Assembly: GCF_001875655.1 (NCBI RefSeq)
Contig: NZ_MKEQ01000001.1
Location: 2,914,001 to 2,978,000 of the forward strand
From: Enterobacter hormaechei ATCC 49162
GTDB taxonomy: Bacteria > Pseudomonadota > Gammaproteobacteria > Enterobacterales > Enterobacteriaceae
DNA: 64,000 nt
Direction: 5' to 3'
Shown: positions 38,404 to 49,704 of the stretch, one piece after another
Layout: the number at the start of each line of letters is the position of its first letter
Numbering within the stretch: the first letter of the stretch is position 1
Notes under the pieces: model-generated
Databases searched by the model: none
What the model was told of the DNA's origin: nothing
Seen by the model: the letters and a program-made list of their open reading frames with translations, nothing else
Translations under genes and position numbers: made by a program

Positions 38404-38853
38404 TTAATCGTTTTTGAGTAAATTTTTCCATTCCGCGAGCCAGATCTCGGCTGGATCTTCCGGAATATCATGATCGAGGATGTTGATCTTCAGCGTTTCA
38501 CCCAGCTGTTTTGCTCCGCAGGCGGTTACCGCAGCGTCTACTTTCTCTATTGCGCCACAGAACGTGTCATATTCACGGCTGCCGATCCCCACAGCGCCAA
38601 ACCGGACGTTTGACAGGTCGGGCTGCTGTTCCAGCAGTTCGTCATATAAAGGTTGCAGGTTATCCGGCAGATCGCCCGCGCCGTGCGTGGAGGTGATCAG
38701 CAGCCAGACCCCGTCAGTCGGGAGATCTTCCAGCAGCGGTCCGTGCAGCGTTTGTGTAGAAAAGCCCGCATCTTCCAGCTTCTCAGCCAGATGTTCCGCT
38801 ACATATTCCGCACCGCCCAGGGTGCTGCCGCTGATAAGGGTAATGTCCGCCAT
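38404..38853 (-). CDS. mioC: Flavodoxin-like FMN-binding protein MioC
   Basis: A 149-residue flavodoxin fold protein with the FMN phosphate loop SGSTLGGAEYVA and STHGAGDLPDN. It supports biotin synthase activity in vitro. Its leftward transcription runs into oriC, as in E. coli. It ends 8 bases from the oriC edge as drawn here. Confidence 0.97.
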   Translation of the reverse strand: MADITLISGSTLGGAEYVAEHLAEKLEDAGFSTQTLHGPLLEDLPTDGVWLLITSTHGAGDLPDNLQPLYDELLEQQPDLSNVRFGAVGIGSREYDTFCGAIEKVDAAVTACGAKQLGETLKINILDHDIPEDPAEIWLAEWKNLLKND

Positions 38854-38913
38854 TGATCGCTCGCTCAGGTAAAGAGGCGGCCATTGTACGCTGTGAACGA
38901 GCTGGGATCTACC

Positions 38914-38922
38914 TGTGGAAAA
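38914..38922 (-). promoter_or_regulatory. Near-consensus DnaA box upstream of mioC
   Basis: TGTGGAAAA differs from TGTGGATAA at one base. It lies about 60 bases upstream of mioC, where E. coli has DnaA control of the mioC promoter. Confidence 0.5.
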
Positions 38923-38943
38923 TGTGGGAATGAAATTGCCCGA

Positions 38944-39402
38944 TCACGGGCGGATGGTACGCATGATCGGGTTTTGCAGGGAGATCAGGGTTTCGGTGGA
39001 CTGAATTTCATCGATTGTTTGGATCTTGTTGATAAGTACCTGCTGGAGGGCGTCAATGGATCGGCACATCACCTTTATAAAGATGCTGTAGTGCCCGGTG
39101 GTGTAGTACGCCTCGGTGACTTCATCCAGCGCGTTCAGTTTCTCCAGCGCGGAGGGGTAATCTTTGGCGCTTTTCAGAATAATGCCAATGAAGCAGCAGA
39201 CGTCGTAGCCGAGTTGCTTCGGGCTGACATCAATGCGTGCGCCGGTGATGATCCCGGCCTGCTTCATTTTCTCTACGCGAACGTGAATGGTCCCCGGGCT
39301 GACGCCAAATTGTTTCGCCAGTTCGGCATAGGCGGTGCGCGCATTCGCCATTAGCGCTTCCAGGATGCCGCGGTCCAGATTGTCGATCTGATAATTTTCC
39401 AT
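38944..39402 (-). CDS. asnC: Lrp/AsnC-family regulator AsnC
   Basis: A 152-residue regulator with an N-terminal helix-turn-helix (AYAELAKQFGVSPGTIHVRVEKM) and a C-terminal RAM ligand domain (EAYYTTGHYSIFIKV). It activates the divergent asnA and responds to asparagine. It is also reported to influence mnmG transcription. Confidence 0.97.
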   Translation of the reverse strand: MENYQIDNLDRGILEALMANARTAYAELAKQFGVSPGTIHVRVEKMKQAGIITGARIDVSPKQLGYDVCCFIGIILKSAKDYPSALEKLNALDEVTEAYYTTGHYSIFIKVMCRSIDALQQVLINKIQTIDEIQSTETLISLQNPIMRTIRP

Positions 39403-39553
39403 AGGTTTTTCTTATGAAGATTAATGAATACGTCTATTCTAGCGTCTTATTTTAACGAATCAAAAGTGAAGGCGGCTTTTTGTTGATGGGTTATTGAATT
39501 AACTGCCAGTTCTGTTGCTTAATCATTATCAACAGGACGCAGGAGTATAAATA
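39403..39553. promoter_or_regulatory. asnC-asnA divergent regulatory spacer
   Basis: A 151-base AT-rich gap that should contain both promoters and the AsnC operator. asnA has an AGGAG site at 39541-39545. I could not define the operator by eye. Confidence 0.5.
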
Positions 39554-40546
39554 ATGAAAACCGCTTACATCGCAAAACAACGCCAGATCAGTTTCGTAAA
39601 ATCCCATTTTTCTCGCCAGCTGGAAGAGAAGCTTGGCCTTATTGAAGTTCAGGCGCCGATTCTGAGCCGCGTGGGTGACGGGACGCAGGATAACTTGTCT
39701 GGTTGCGAAAAAGCGGTACAGGTAAAAGTGAAAACACTGCCAGACGCCCAGTTCGAAGTGGTTCATTCCCTGGCGAAGTGGAAGCGTCAAACCCTGGGAC
39801 AACACGACTTCAGCGCGGGCGAAGGGCTTTACACGCACATGAAAGCCCTTCGCCCCGATGAAGACCGTCTCTCCCCAATTCACTCTGTTTACGTTGATCA
39901 GTGGGACTGGGAACGCGTAATGGGTGATGGTGAGCGTCACGTCGGTACGCTGAAATCCACCGTAGAGGCGATCTACGCCGGGATCAAAGCAACCGAAGCG
40001 GCCGTGAGCAAAGAGTTTGGTCTGGCACCGTTCCTGCCGGAAACGATCCACTTTGTTCACAGTCAGGAACTGCTGAGCCGTTTCCCGGATCTGGATGCCA
40101 AAGGCCGCGAGCGGGCGATCGCCAAAGAGCTGGGCGCGGTATTCCTGATCGGCATTGGCGGAAAATTGTCTGATGGTAAACGTCACGACGTCCGTGCGCC
40201 GGATTATGATGACTGGAGCACCGTGGGTGAAAGCGAATATGCCGGTCTGAACGGCGATATTCTGGTCTGGAACCCGGTTCTCGAAGATGCGTTTGAACTC
40301 TCTTCGATGGGGATCCGCGTGGATGCTGAAGCCCTGAAGCGTCAGCTGGCGGTGACCGGGGATGAAGATCGTCTGCAACTGGAGTGGCATCAGGCGCTGC
40401 TGCGCGGTGAGATGCCGCAAACCATCGGCGGTGGTATCGGTCAGTCCCGTCTGACCATGCTGCTGCTGCAACTGTCCCATATCGGTCAGGTGCAGTGTGG
40501 TGTCTGGCCGCAGCAGGTACGTGAAAGCGTCGGTTCTCTTCTTTAA
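39554..40546 (+). CDS. asnA: Aspartate-ammonia ligase (asparagine synthetase A)
   Basis: A 330-residue ammonia-dependent asparagine synthetase of the class II aminoacyl-tRNA synthetase fold. It opens [20 protein letters not shown]. The motif 3-like stretch [17 protein letters not shown] lies near the C-terminus. It makes Asn from Asp, NH3 and ATP in the cytoplasm. Its stop codon abuts the viaA stop on the other strand. Confidence 0.98.
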   Translation: MKTAYIAKQRQISFVKSHFSRQLEEKLGLIEVQAPILSRVGDGTQDNLSGCEKAVQVKVKTLPDAQFEVVHSLAKWKRQTLGQHDFSAGEGLYTHMKALRPDEDRLSPIHSVYVDQWDWERVMGDGERHVGTLKSTVEAIYAGIKATEAAVSKEFGLAPFLPETIHFVHSQELLSRFPDLDAKGRERAIAKELGAVFLIGIGGKLSDGKRHDVRAPDYDDWSTVGESEYAGLNGDILVWNPVLEDAFELSSMGIRVDAEALKRQLAVTGDEDRLQLEWHQALLRGEMPQTIGGGIGQSRLTMLLLQLSHIGQVQCGVWPQQVRESVGSLL

Positions 40547-41998
40547 TTAACGCCGCCAGCGTCTGAGCAGGCGGCTACGCAACCCGGTATCAAAGCGCCA
40601 GATGTGATCGAAAATGCGCATGATGCCGGGTTTTCCATGTGCGGACATCGCAACGGCATGGAAACGGTGCTGATGTACCCGCTGTAACTCCTTCACCTTA
40701 CTCACGACGTCATCCGGCAGCCGCTGGGCAATAAAATCGGAAATCACCACCGCGTCTGCGTCGTACCAGTCACCGCCCTGCATACGCTCAATGATGCTGC
40801 GAAAACAGCTGGCCAGATCGGTGCCGCCGCGAAAACGCTGGCTTAAAAAGCGGATCGCCTGCTCCAGACCCTGTGGGCTGGTCAGTTCATACCCCACCAC
40901 TTCGCTGGAAAAGAGCATGATATAGCAGCGACGACGATCGGCGAGCGCCACGCGCATCAGGGCCAGGCAGAACGCTTTTGCACACTGTTCATTAAACCCC
41001 CCCATCGATCCGGACGTATCGACGCAAACAATAAAAGGCCCGCGCGGTTGCTCGTCAAAATCCTGATGCACCACCGGGCGCTGGCTGATCTTCTCGCGCC
41101 AGGCTTCACCGTGCAGCCGGTAGGTAAGAAGCTGCTTTTCCACCAGCCGACGATAAAACTCATACTCCAGTTCGGTCATTCCCAGCGTGCTGAGTTCCGT
41201 AGGCAGCAGGCGCAGGATGTCATCGCTTTGCTGTAACCCGTCCACCTGCTCCGGCACGGTGGAGGGTTCGCGTACCAGCGTACGGAAGGTTTCCATCGGC
41301 GCATCTTTCTTTGGGACCGACCGGGCCTCCCGGGACCGGCCAAGCTGTTCTGCGAGCTTCATCAGCTCCGGCTGTTGTGCCAGAAAGTCGCCGTACTTCA
41401 CAATCAATTGATAATCGCCGCGTTTTAACTGACCGGCACTCATATCCCAGAGTCGACCGGCGGCGTTTTCATTTTCCACCAGCACCTGTTCTAACTGGCC
41501 GCTCAGGGTCATTCGCTCCTGGACTTCACTGAGCAACTGTTCGCGCTCTTCATCCAGCAACTGCTGATTAAGGGCCGTGGCCTGGACCACAAGACTCAGT
41601 CGCCAGCGCTGTAAAAACAGGGTATGCAGGGCGGGAGTGAAGCTGGGGTTGTCCGTGACCAGCGCTCTGGCCTGGCTGGCAAACGGGGAGTGAACGTTAT
41701 CAAGCAGCGTCAGGGTTTGCTGAAGCTGAGCAATAAACTGCGGCGTTGAAAGCCGCTGGCACTGCTGGTAACCAGCCACTTCCTCTGTCAGTTCCGGCGG
41801 GACTTCCGTCTCCTTAAACCGCTGGCGCAGGTTATCGCGCCAGCGGGGGAGATCGTCCGTCATTGCCTTTCTGAGCTTCGGGAATTTTTCAAAGAAAGCC
41901 GCCAGCTGCGGTGACGCAAGAAGGGTAATGACAACTTCCTCGATCAACCCTTCCTCGCTAACCGCCAGCATGACGTTAAGCGTGTCCAGCGTTAGCAT
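40547..41998 (-). CDS. viaA: ATPase-stimulating von Willebrand factor A protein ViaA
   Basis: A 483-residue partner of RavA. The C-terminal VWA domain carries a complete MIDAS motif, DTSGSMGG, with the downstream Thr in [10 protein letters not shown] and Asp in ISDF. The N-terminal half is helical. In E. coli RavA-ViaA interacts with respiratory complexes and affects aminoglycoside sensitivity. Its start overlaps the ravA stop by 7 bases. Confidence 0.97.
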   Translation of the reverse strand: MLTLDTLNVMLAVSEEGLIEEVVITLLASPQLAAFFEKFPKLRKAMTDDLPRWRDNLRQRFKETEVPPELTEEVAGYQQCQRLSTPQFIAQLQQTLTLLDNVHSPFASQARALVTDNPSFTPALHTLFLQRWRLSLVVQATALNQQLLDEEREQLLSEVQERMTLSGQLEQVLVENENAAGRLWDMSAGQLKRGDYQLIVKYGDFLAQQPELMKLAEQLGRSREARSVPKKDAPMETFRTLVREPSTVPEQVDGLQQSDDILRLLPTELSTLGMTELEYEFYRRLVEKQLLTYRLHGEAWREKISQRPVVHQDFDEQPRGPFIVCVDTSGSMGGFNEQCAKAFCLALMRVALADRRRCYIMLFSSEVVGYELTSPQGLEQAIRFLSQRFRGGTDLASCFRSIIERMQGGDWYDADAVVISDFIAQRLPDDVVSKVKELQRVHQHRFHAVAMSAHGKPGIMRIFDHIWRFDTGLRSRLLRRWRR

Positions 41999-43488
41999 TG
42001 ACGCGCCTGTTTGATCTGCGCGCTGACATCCTGCAAGCTGGCTTCAATACGACCTAACCAGTCGCTATGGATAAAGAGGCATTTCTGCTGCTCGCTGAAG
42101 CGCGTGTGCTGCTGATGCCATTCGTTATCCAGCGCTTCGAGCTGCTGTTTGATCTCCTCCGGAAGAGTGTCGGAGGCGGTGCCCGGCAGCGCCAGGCGCG
42201 ATCCCTGAAGGCTGACGTCGCGGATCACAAGGTGCTGGCTGCTGTCGACTTCCATCGACAGCGGCTGTGCAAAGCCAATACCGTTGAGTTTACCGCGGAT
42301 CTCGCCGCCCTTATCCAGCCACTGAACCAGCGCAACGCGTTCGATCGTCACGTGCACCACCTGCATATCATGAAGCTTCAGCGGCTGCTGAAGAAGAAGC
42401 GTGAGCGAGGCGTCAGTCAGCTCGGCTGGCAGTTCATAGTGCGGTTTACGGGCAAACATCCCGCCAAGACGGTTCACTTTCAGCGCGGTTTTGTCACTTT
42501 GCTGCTGCTGGAGCTGAAGGCGACGTTGGGCAATCGCACCCAGTTGATTAAGCATGGATTGCTGGCCCCACGCGTGTCCGGTCATCAAAACGTCCAGCTG
42601 CTGCTGCATCAGATTCATCCCTTCTGCGTCGTGCCAAAGACAGTCTTTCAGCAGGATCAGATCGACAGGGGCGACAGCATCGCGGCCGCTGAACAGGGCG
42701 CTTGCCTGGAGCAGGCGAATGGCTTTTTTCCAGCGACGGTCAGAGACATACGGCGCAGAAGGCAGTAAATCAAGCTGCTGGCGCAGCATGAAGATCAGCT
42801 CAAAAACGGCATCGGGCAGTTTTATCTTGCCGATCTCTTCCTGCCACTGGTGGTATTCCTCGTCCGTGACCTGTAATGACGCTGCCACCGGGTTTTCGTT
42901 TTCATCCTGCTGGCTCACCAGCATGGAGCGGAAGTTTGATTTATCCTGGACTTTATCCAGCCACAGGCGGATCAGCATACGGTCATACAGCGCTTCCAGG
43001 CTGCTGTCGGCTTCGGGCAGTTCGTTTGACGCGGCCACCAGCAGGCGCATGGGGATCTTCTCTTCGCTGGCGCCGTTGCGGAAGCGGCGTTCGTTAATTG
43101 CCGTCAGCAGGGTATTCAGAATGGCCGGGCCAGCTTTCCAGATCTCATCAAGAAAGACGATTTCCGCTTCCGGGAGATAGCCCGCTGTCAGACGTTCATA
43201 GCGTCCCTCATCTTTTAACGCCTGAATGGAGAGCGGGCCGAACACTTCTTCCGGCGTGGAGAAGCGCGTCATCAAATACTCAAATGCGCGCGCGTTCTGG
43301 AAAGCGAATTTGAGGCGGCGTGCGATCAGACTTTTGGCAATGCCCGGTGGGCCAAGCAGAAACACGCTTTCCCCGCTCAGCGCCGCCAGTAAACAGAGGC
43401 GAATGGCGTGGCTACGCTCGTAAAGGCCTTTCTCCAGCGCGCTGCTGAGGCGGGAAATTCTTTCTGCTAATAAATGTGAGTGAGCCAT
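41992..43488 (-). CDS. ravA: MoxR-family AAA+ ATPase RavA
   Basis: A 498-residue hexameric AAA+ ATPase. Walker A is GPPGIAKS, Walker B is [19 protein letters not shown], sensor 1 is [11 protein letters not shown], and the C-terminal third contains the LARA-type insertion. In E. coli it binds the inducible lysine decarboxylase and respiratory enzymes. It is the first gene of ravA-viaA. Confidence 0.97.
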   Translation of the reverse strand: MAHSHLLAERISRLSSALEKGLYERSHAIRLCLLAALSGESVFLLGPPGIAKSLIARRLKFAFQNARAFEYLMTRFSTPEEVFGPLSIQALKDEGRYERLTAGYLPEAEIVFLDEIWKAGPAILNTLLTAINERRFRNGASEEKIPMRLLVAASNELPEADSSLEALYDRMLIRLWLDKVQDKSNFRSMLVSQQDENENPVAASLQVTDEEYHQWQEEIGKIKLPDAVFELIFMLRQQLDLLPSAPYVSDRRWKKAIRLLQASALFSGRDAVAPVDLILLKDCLWHDAEGMNLMQQQLDVLMTGHAWGQQSMLNQLGAIAQRRLQLQQQQSDKTALKVNRLGGMFARKPHYELPAELTDASLTLLLQQPLKLHDMQVVHVTIERVALVQWLDKGGEIRGKLNGIGFAQPLSMEVDSSQHLVIRDVSLQGSRLALPGTASDTLPEEIKQQLEALDNEWHQQHTRFSEQQKCLFIHSDWLGRIEASLQDVSAQIKQARQC

Positions 43489-43710
43489 AATAGTTTTGCA
43501 TCCTTTCGCCGTCGTGGCGGCTAATTGAAGCGAGTATAGACGTTTCGGTCTGGCCTGGTAATAGGCTGAAGTGCGGCGCTATTTTCTTTGCGCTACATTA
43601 ATGCGGCTGCATTTAGGGGTACGATTTTGCATTGAATCGTGCATACTGTGCGCTTTTTGTGGGCCAAGGGACTAAGCACACATTTGTTATTCAAACGAAA
43701 AGACTAGTCT

Positions 43711-45579
43711 ATGAGCACTGATAATAAGCAATCATTACCCGCAGTAACGCTTGCGGCGATCGGGGTTGTCTACGGTGATATCGGCACCAGCCCGCTTTAT
43801 ACGCTTCGTGAATGTCTGTCCGGTCAGTTTGGTTTTGGTGTAGAGCGTGACGCCGTCTTTGGTTTTCTCTCGCTCATCTTCTGGCTGCTGATCCTGGTGG
43901 TCTCCCTTAAGTATCTCTCTTTCGTTATGCGGGCTGATAACGCGGGCGAGGGCGGTATTCTGACCCTGATGTCCCTTGCCGGGCGCAATACGTCTGCAAG
44001 AATGACCTCCGTGCTGGTCATCATTGGCCTGATTGGCGGCAGCTTCTTCTATGGGGAAGTGGTGATTACGCCAGCGATTTCGGTGATGTCAGCCATAGAG
44101 GGGCTGGAGATTGTCGCGCCACAGCTTGATACGTGGGTGGTGCCACTCGCTATTATCGTGCTGACGTTGCTGTTTGCTATACAAAAACACGGTACCGGGC
44201 TGGTGGGTAAGCTGTTCGCGCCTATTATGCTGGCCTGGTTCCTGATCCTGGCGGCGCTGGGCTTACGCAGCATTATCGCCAACCCGGATGTCCTGCACGC
44301 GTTGAACCCAATGTGGGCGGTGCATTTCTTCCTTGAATATAAAGTGGTGTCGTTTGTGGCCCTGGGCGCGGTGGTGCTTTCCATTACCGGTGTTGAAGCG
44401 CTGTATGCGGATATGGGCCACTTCGGGAAACTCCCTATTCGCGTCGCCTGGTTTAGCGTGGTCTTGCCTTCACTGGTGCTGAATTACTTCGGTCAGGGCG
44501 CGCTGCTGCTTGCACACCCTGAAGCGATCAAAAACCCGTTCTTCCTGCTGGCGCCGGACTGGGCGCTGGTTCCGATGCTGATCCTGGCGACGCTGGCGAC
44601 GGTCATTGCCTCTCAGGCTGTCATTTCCGGCGTCTTCTCCCTGACGCGTCAGGCCGTGCGTTTGGGTTATCTCTCCCCAATGCGCATTATCCATACCTCG
44701 GAGATGGAGTCTGGCCAGATCTACATTCCGTTCGTCAACTGGCTGCTCTATTTCGCGGTGGTGATTGTTATCGTCAGCTTTGAGCACTCCAGTAACCTGG
44801 CGGCGGCGTACGGTATTGCGGTGACCGGAACGATGGTGTTGACCTCTATTCTCTCCACCACCGTGGCGTACCGTAACTGGCACTGGAATAAGTTCCTCGT
44901 GGGGCTGATCCTGGTGGGCTTCCTCTGCATCGACGTGCCGCTGTTCTCTGCAAACCTCGACAAGATTGTCTCCGGTGGCTGGTTACCGCTGACGCTGGGC
45001 CTGGTGATGTTTATCGTGATGACGACGTGGAAGAGCGAACGTTTCCGCCTGCTGCGTCGCATGCATGAGCACGGTAACTCTCTGGAGGCGATGATCGCCT
45101 CACTGGAGAAATCTCCGCCGGTGCGCGTGCCGGGCACGGCGGTGTATATGTCTCGTGCGCTGAACGTGATCCCGTTTGCGCTGATGCATAATCTCAAGCA
45201 CAACAAAGTGCTGCACGAGCGCGTGATCCTGCTGACGCTGCGTACCGAAGATGCGCCATATGTTCACAACGTGCGTCGCGTACAGATTGAACAGCTATCG
45301 CCGACCTTCTGGCGCGTGGTGGCAAGCTACGGCTGGCGCGAAACCCCGAATGTGGAAGAGGTATTCCACCGCTGCGGTCTGGAAGGTCTGAGTTGCCGCA
45401 TGATGGAGACGTCGTTCTTTATGTCCCACGAGTCGCTGATCATCGGCAAGCGCCCATGGTATCTGCGTCTGCGCGGCAAGCTGTATCTCATCCTGCAACG
45501 TAACGCCCTGCGTGCGCCTGACCAGTTTGAAATCCCGCCGAATCGCGTGATTGAGCTGGGGACGCAGGTCGAGATTTAA
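43711..45579 (+). CDS. kup: Low-affinity potassium:H+ symporter Kup
   Basis: A 622-residue K+ uptake protein of the KUP/HAK/KT family. It has about twelve hydrophobic segments, the conserved [17 protein letters not shown] near the N-terminus and [18 protein letters not shown], and a hydrophilic C-terminal domain (from about 440). It is the main K+ importer at low pH in E. coli. It is monocistronic and followed by a REP element. Confidence 0.97.
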   Translation: MSTDNKQSLPAVTLAAIGVVYGDIGTSPLYTLRECLSGQFGFGVERDAVFGFLSLIFWLLILVVSLKYLSFVMRADNAGEGGILTLMSLAGRNTSARMTSVLVIIGLIGGSFFYGEVVITPAISVMSAIEGLEIVAPQLDTWVVPLAIIVLTLLFAIQKHGTGLVGKLFAPIMLAWFLILAALGLRSIIANPDVLHALNPMWAVHFFLEYKVVSFVALGAVVLSITGVEALYADMGHFGKLPIRVAWFSVVLPSLVLNYFGQGALLLAHPEAIKNPFFLLAPDWALVPMLILATLATVIASQAVISGVFSLTRQAVRLGYLSPMRIIHTSEMESGQIYIPFVNWLLYFAVVIVIVSFEHSSNLAAAYGIAVTGTMVLTSILSTTVAYRNWHWNKFLVGLILVGFLCIDVPLFSANLDKIVSGGWLPLTLGLVMFIVMTTWKSERFRLLRRMHEHGNSLEAMIASLEKSPPVRVPGTAVYMSRALNVIPFALMHNLKHNKVLHERVILLTLRTEDAPYVHNVRRVQIEQLSPTFWRVVASYGWRETPNVEEVFHRCGLEGLSCRMMETSFFMSHESLIIGKRPWYLRLRGKLYLILQRNALRAPDQFEIPPNRVIELGTQVEI

Positions 45580-45591
45580 GTCCTTCTGAAA

Positions 45592-45623
45592 ATGCCGGGT
45601 GACGCTGCGCTTACCCGGCCTAC
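45592..45623. repeat. REP-type palindrome after kup
   Basis: GCCGGGTGACGC...GCTTACCCGGC hairpin 12 bases after the kup stop. Confidence 0.8.
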
Positions 45624-45666
45624 CAAACCCTCAACACACCCGCCTGAATTACCTCCACGTTTCACT

Positions 45667-45682
45667 TAGCGAAACGTTTCGA
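45667..45682. promoter_or_regulatory. Distal RbsR-type operator
   Basis: AGCGAAACGTTTCG is an almost complete copy of the proximal palindrome, 79 bases upstream of it. This spacing fits two-operator repression with looping by a LacI-family protein. Confidence 0.65.
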
Positions 45683-45746
45683 CGTTGATCACAAATCCGT
45701 TACGTCATGATGGTTTTCTGAACACTTCTGCGGCTACACTGTTTTT

Positions 45747-45762
45747 AGCGAAACGTTTCGCT
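45747..45762. promoter_or_regulatory. Proximal RbsR operator of rbsDACBKR
   Basis: AGCGAAACGTTTCGCT is a perfect 16-base palindrome ending 13 bases before rbsD. It is the same as the E. coli RbsR operator core. RbsR is encoded at the end of the operon. Confidence 0.85.
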
Positions 45763-45775
45763 AGTGGAGCAAAAA

Positions 45776-46195
45776 ATGAAGAAAGGCACAGTACTCAACT
45801 CAGAAATTTCATCGGTGATTTCCCGTCTTGGGCATACCGATACGCTGGTGGTTTGCGATGCAGGCTTACCGGTTCCGCGCAGCACAACCCGTATCGATAT
45901 GGCGTTAACGCAGGGCGTACCCTCGTTCATGCAGGTACTGGAAGTGGTCACCGCGGAGATGCAGGTTGAGGCGGCCATTCTCGCAGCGGAAATCAAACAA
46001 CATAATCCGCAACTCCACGAAACGTTGCTCAGCCACATTGAGCAACTGCAACAGCACCAGGGAAACACTATAGAAATTCGTTACACAACGCACGAGCAGT
46101 TCAAACAACAAACCGCAGACAGTCAGGCGGTGATTCGCAGCGGGGAGTGTTCCCCGTATGCGAATATCATTCTCTGTGCTGGCGTCACCTTCTGA
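45776..46195 (+). CDS. rbsD: D-ribose pyranase RbsD
   Basis: A 139-residue mutarotase that converts beta-ribopyranose to the furanose form before phosphorylation. It opens [22 protein letters not shown], with the catalytic His (Gly-His-Thr) at about residue 20, and ends [11 protein letters not shown] 45776 follows TGGAGC. It is first in the operon. Confidence 0.97.
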   Translation: MKKGTVLNSEISSVISRLGHTDTLVVCDAGLPVPRSTTRIDMALTQGVPSFMQVLEVVTAEMQVEAAILAAEIKQHNPQLHETLLSHIEQLQQHQGNTIEIRYTTHEQFKQQTADSQAVIRSGECSPYANIILCAGVTF

Positions 46196-46202
46196 GGCCA
46201 TC

Positions 46203-47708
46203 ATGGACGCATTACTGCAACTCAAAGGGATCGATAAGTCGTTCCCGGGCGTAAAAGCCCTCTCCGGCGCGGCGCTGAACGTCTATTCCGGGCGCGTCAT
46301 GGCGCTGGTGGGCGAGAACGGCGCGGGCAAATCCACCATGATGAAAGTGCTGACCGGGATCTATCAACGCGATGCCGGTTCGCTACTGTGGCTGGGTAAA
46401 GAGACTACCTTCAACGGCCCGAAATCTTCTCAGGAAGCGGGCATCGGCATCATCCACCAGGAGTTGAACCTGATCCCGCAGCTCACCATTGCGGAGAACA
46501 TCTTCCTCGGCCGTGAGTTTGTGAACCGCTTTGGCAAAATCGACTGGAAAACCATGTACGCCGAAGCGGACAAACTGCTGGCGAAGCTGAATCTGCGCTT
46601 TAAGAGCGACCGCCTGGTGGGCGACCTCTCTATCGGCGATCAGCAGATGGTGGAAATTGCGAAGGTGCTGAGCTTTGAGTCAAAGGTCATCATCATGGAT
46701 GAACCGACCGATGCCCTGACCGATACCGAAACCGAATCCCTGTTCCGCGTGATCCGCGAACTGAAATCCCAGGGGCGCGGCATTGTTTATATCTCTCACC
46801 GCATGAAAGAGATCTTCGAGATCTGCGATGACGTGACCGTCTTCCGCGACGGGCAGTTTATTGCCGAGCGTGAAGTGGCCACCCTGACCGAAGATTCGCT
46901 TATCGAAATGATGGTGGGACGTAAACTCGAAGACCAGTATCCGCGTCTGGATAAAGCGCCGGGAGAGATCCGCCTGAAGGTGGATAACCTCTGCGGGCCG
47001 GGCGTCAACGACGTCTCCTTTACCCTGCGCCAGGGCGAGATCCTCGGCGTCGCGGGCCTGATGGGCGCGGGGCGTACCGAACTAATGAAAGTGCTCTACG
47101 GCGCACTGCCGCGCACCAGCGGTTACGTTACTCTCGACGGTCATGAAGTGGTCACCCGCTCGCCGCAGGATGGCCTGGCGAACGGCATTGTCTATATCTC
47201 CGAAGACCGTAAGCGCGACGGCTTAGTGCTGGGCATGTCGGTGAAAGAGAACATGTCCCTGACGGCGCTACGCTATTTCAGCCGCAGCGGCGGCAGCCTG
47301 AAACACAAAGATGAACAGCAGGCGGTCAGCGATTTTATCCGTCTCTTTAACGTTAAAACCCCATCGATGGAGCAGGCGATTGGCCTGTTGTCCGGCGGGA
47401 ATCAGCAGAAAGTGGCAATTGCCCGCGGGCTGATGACGCGCCCGAAAGTGCTGATCCTCGATGAGCCAACCCGTGGCGTGGACGTGGGGGCGAAAAAAGA
47501 GATCTATCAGCTGATTAACCAGTTCAAGGCCGACGGTCTGAGCATCATTCTGGTCTCTTCCGAGATGCCAGAAGTATTAGGCATGAGCGATCGCATTATC
47601 GTCATGCATGAAGGGCATCTCGGCGGTGAATTCACTCGCGAGCAGGCCACCCAGGAAGTTCTGATGGCTGCCGCTGTGGGCAAGCTTAATCGCGTGAATC
47701 AGGAGTAA
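46203..47708 (+). CDS. rbsA: Ribose ABC transporter ATP-binding protein RbsA
   Basis: A 501-residue tandem ABC ATPase. The first domain has GENGAGKST and [16 protein letters not shown]. The second has a degenerate P loop (GLMGAGRTE), [14 protein letters not shown] and [13 protein letters not shown], as usual for sugar transporters of this class. ATG 46203 lies 7 bases after rbsD; an in-frame upstream codon would overlap rbsD. Confidence 0.98.
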   Translation: MDALLQLKGIDKSFPGVKALSGAALNVYSGRVMALVGENGAGKSTMMKVLTGIYQRDAGSLLWLGKETTFNGPKSSQEAGIGIIHQELNLIPQLTIAENIFLGREFVNRFGKIDWKTMYAEADKLLAKLNLRFKSDRLVGDLSIGDQQMVEIAKVLSFESKVIIMDEPTDALTDTETESLFRVIRELKSQGRGIVYISHRMKEIFEICDDVTVFRDGQFIAEREVATLTEDSLIEMMVGRKLEDQYPRLDKAPGEIRLKVDNLCGPGVNDVSFTLRQGEILGVAGLMGAGRTELMKVLYGALPRTSGYVTLDGHEVVTRSPQDGLANGIVYISEDRKRDGLVLGMSVKENMSLTALRYFSRSGGSLKHKDEQQAVSDFIRLFNVKTPSMEQAIGLLSGGNQQKVAIARGLMTRPKVLILDEPTRGVDVGAKKEIYQLINQFKADGLSIILVSSEMPEVLGMSDRIIVMHEGHLGGEFTREQATQEVLMAAAVGKLNRVNQE

Positions 47709-47712
47709 GAAG

Positions 47713-48678
47713 ATGACTACCCAGGCTGTTTCTGGTCGCCGCTATTTCACAAAGGCATGGCTGATGGAACAAAAATCGCTGATTGCCCTGCTGGTGCTGA
47801 TCGCGATTGTCTCGACCATGAGCCCGAACTTTTTTACCGTCAATAACCTGTTCAATATTCTTCAGCAGACCTCCGTCAACGCCATTATGGCGGTGGGGAT
47901 GACGCTGGTGATTTTGACTTCGGGTATCGATCTGTCCGTCGGTTCCCTGCTGGCCCTCACTGGTGCTATCGCCGCGTCGATTGTCGGCATTGAAGTTAAC
48001 GCGCTGGTGGCTGTTGCCGCTGCGCTGGCAGCTGGGGCGGCAATTGGTGCCGTAACCGGCGTGATTGTGGCGAAAGGCCGCGTTCAGGCGTTCATCGCCA
48101 CGCTGGTAATGATGCTGCTGCTGCGCGGGGTGACCATGGTCTACACCAACGGCAGCCCGGTTAATACCGGTTTTACCGATAACGCCGATCTGTTTGGCTG
48201 GTTCGGTATCGGTCGCCCGCTGGGTGTCCCGACCCCGGTCTGGATCATGGCTATCGTCTTCCTGGCGGCGTGGTACATGCTGCACCACACCCGTCTGGGC
48301 CGTTATATCTATGCGCTTGGCGGTAACGAAGCGGCAACGCGTCTGTCCGGTATCAGCGTTAATAAAGTCAAAATTATCGTTTACTCCTTGTGCGGCCTGC
48401 TGGCGTCTCTGGCGGGCATCATTGAAGTGGCGCGTCTCTCTTCCGCACAGCCAACGGCGGGTACGGGCTATGAGCTGGATGCCATCGCGGCAGTGGTTCT
48501 GGGCGGTACGAGCCTGGCGGGGGGTAAAGGTCGTATTGTTGGGACATTGATCGGCGCACTGATCCTCGGTTTCCTGAATAATGGTTTGAATTTGTTAGGT
48601 GTTTCCTCCTATTACCAGATGATCGTTAAGGCAGTGGTGATTTTGCTGGCGGTACTGGTAGACAACAAAAAACAGTAA
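47713..48678 (+). CDS. rbsC: Ribose ABC transporter permease RbsC
   Basis: A 321-residue inner-membrane permease with about ten hydrophobic segments. The conserved stretch LTSGIDLSVGSLLALTGAIA and the coupling region GGNEAATRLSGISVNKVK are visible. It forms the ribose channel with RbsA. Confidence 0.98.
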   Translation: MTTQAVSGRRYFTKAWLMEQKSLIALLVLIAIVSTMSPNFFTVNNLFNILQQTSVNAIMAVGMTLVILTSGIDLSVGSLLALTGAIAASIVGIEVNALVAVAAALAAGAAIGAVTGVIVAKGRVQAFIATLVMMLLLRGVTMVYTNGSPVNTGFTDNADLFGWFGIGRPLGVPTPVWIMAIVFLAAWYMLHHTRLGRYIYALGGNEAATRLSGISVNKVKIIVYSLCGLLASLAGIIEVARLSSAQPTAGTGYELDAIAAVVLGGTSLAGGKGRIVGTLIGALILGFLNNGLNLLGVSSYYQMIVKAVVILLAVLVDNKKQ

Positions 48679-48705
48679 CTGACGACACTACAGGACATCT
48701 TAGAT

Positions 48706-49596
48706 ATGAACATGAAAAAACTGGCTACCCTGGTTTCTGCTGTCGCGCTGAGCGCAACCGTAAGTGCTAACGCCATGGCGAAGGACACCATCGCGCTGGT
48801 TGTCTCAACCCTGAACAACCCGTTCTTTGTCTCCCTGAAGGATGGTGCGCAGAAAGAAGCAGACAAACTGGGCTACAACCTGGTGGTGCTGGATTCACAG
48901 AACAACCCGGCGAAAGAGCTGGCGAACGTGCAGGACCTGACCGTTCGTGGTACTAAAATTCTGCTGATCAACCCAACGGATTCCGACGCCGTAGGTAACG
49001 CCGTGAAGATGGCAAACCAGGCGAAGATCCCGGTAATCACCCTGGACCGTCAGGCAACGAAAGGGGATGTGGTCAGCCACATTGCGTCTGATAACGTCCT
49101 GGGCGGTAAAATCGCTGGTGACTACATCTCGAAGAAAGCCGGTGAAGGCGCGAAAGTGATCGAATTGCAGGGTATCGCCGGGACTTCCGCGGCCCGTGAA
49201 CGTGGTGAAGGCTTCCAGCAGGCTGTAGCGGCGCACAAATTCAACGTGCTGGCGAGCCAGCCGGCAGACTTCGACCGTACAAAGGGTCTGAACGTTATGC
49301 AGAACCTGCTGACCGCGCATCCTGATGTGCAGGCGGTATTTGCCCAGAACGATGAAATGGCGCTCGGTGCGCTGCGTGCCCTCCAGACTGCGGGTAAATC
49401 AGATGTGATGGTTGTCGGATTTGACGGCACGCCGGATGGTGAAAAAGCAGTAAATGATGGCAAACTGGCTGCGACCATCGCTCAGTTGCCTGAGCAGATT
49501 GGCGCGACTGGCGTGCAAACTGCCGATAAAGTGCTGAAGGGCGAAAAAGTTCAGGCCAAATATCCTGTTGACCTGAAACTGGTCATTAAGCAGTAA
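48706..49596 (+). CDS. rbsB: Periplasmic ribose-binding protein RbsB
   Basis: A 296-residue precursor. The signal peptide (about 1-25, ending SANAMA) precedes a two-lobed type I binding protein starting [16 protein letters not shown]. It supplies ribose to RbsCA and to the Trg chemoreceptor. It is followed by two hairpins before rbsK. Confidence 0.98.
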   Translation: MNMKKLATLVSAVALSATVSANAMAKDTIALVVSTLNNPFFVSLKDGAQKEADKLGYNLVVLDSQNNPAKELANVQDLTVRGTKILLINPTDSDAVGNAVKMANQAKIPVITLDRQATKGDVVSHIASDNVLGGKIAGDYISKKAGEGAKVIELQGIAGTSAARERGEGFQQAVAAHKFNVLASQPADFDRTKGLNVMQNLLTAHPDVQAVFAQNDEMALGALRALQTAGKSDVMVVGFDGTPDGEKAVNDGKLAATIAQLPEQIGATGVQTADKVLKGEKVQAKYPVDLKLVIKQ

Positions 49597-49603
49597 AGGC
49601 GAT

Positions 49604-49626
49604 TCAGGCAGTCGCTGGCTGCCTGA
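49604..49626 (+). repeat. Stem-loop after rbsB
   Basis: TCAGGCAG / CTGCCTGA, a perfect 8-bp stem with a 7-base loop, 7 bases after the rbsB stop. There is no T run, so it is probably an mRNA-stabilising or attenuating hairpin. Confidence 0.6.
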
Positions 49627-49657
49627 GGGACACCAAATAAAAGAAAAGTGTGGCATA

Positions 49658-49681
49658 CGCCACCGGGTAATACCGGTGGCG
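49658..49681 (+). repeat. Second stem-loop between rbsB and rbsK
   Basis: CGCCACCGG / CCGGTGGCG, a perfect 9-bp stem with a GTAATA loop, 23 bases before rbsK. Such intercistronic hairpins can raise binding-protein mRNA over downstream genes. Confidence 0.65.
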
Positions 49682-49704
49682 CTCTCAGATGGACACCTCA
49701 ATAC

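Noticed and set aside
39491..40480. A 329-codon frame antisense to asnA
   Set aside because: It mirrors asnA over nearly its full length and shows no recognisable domain; GC-rich third positions of asnA keep the frame open.
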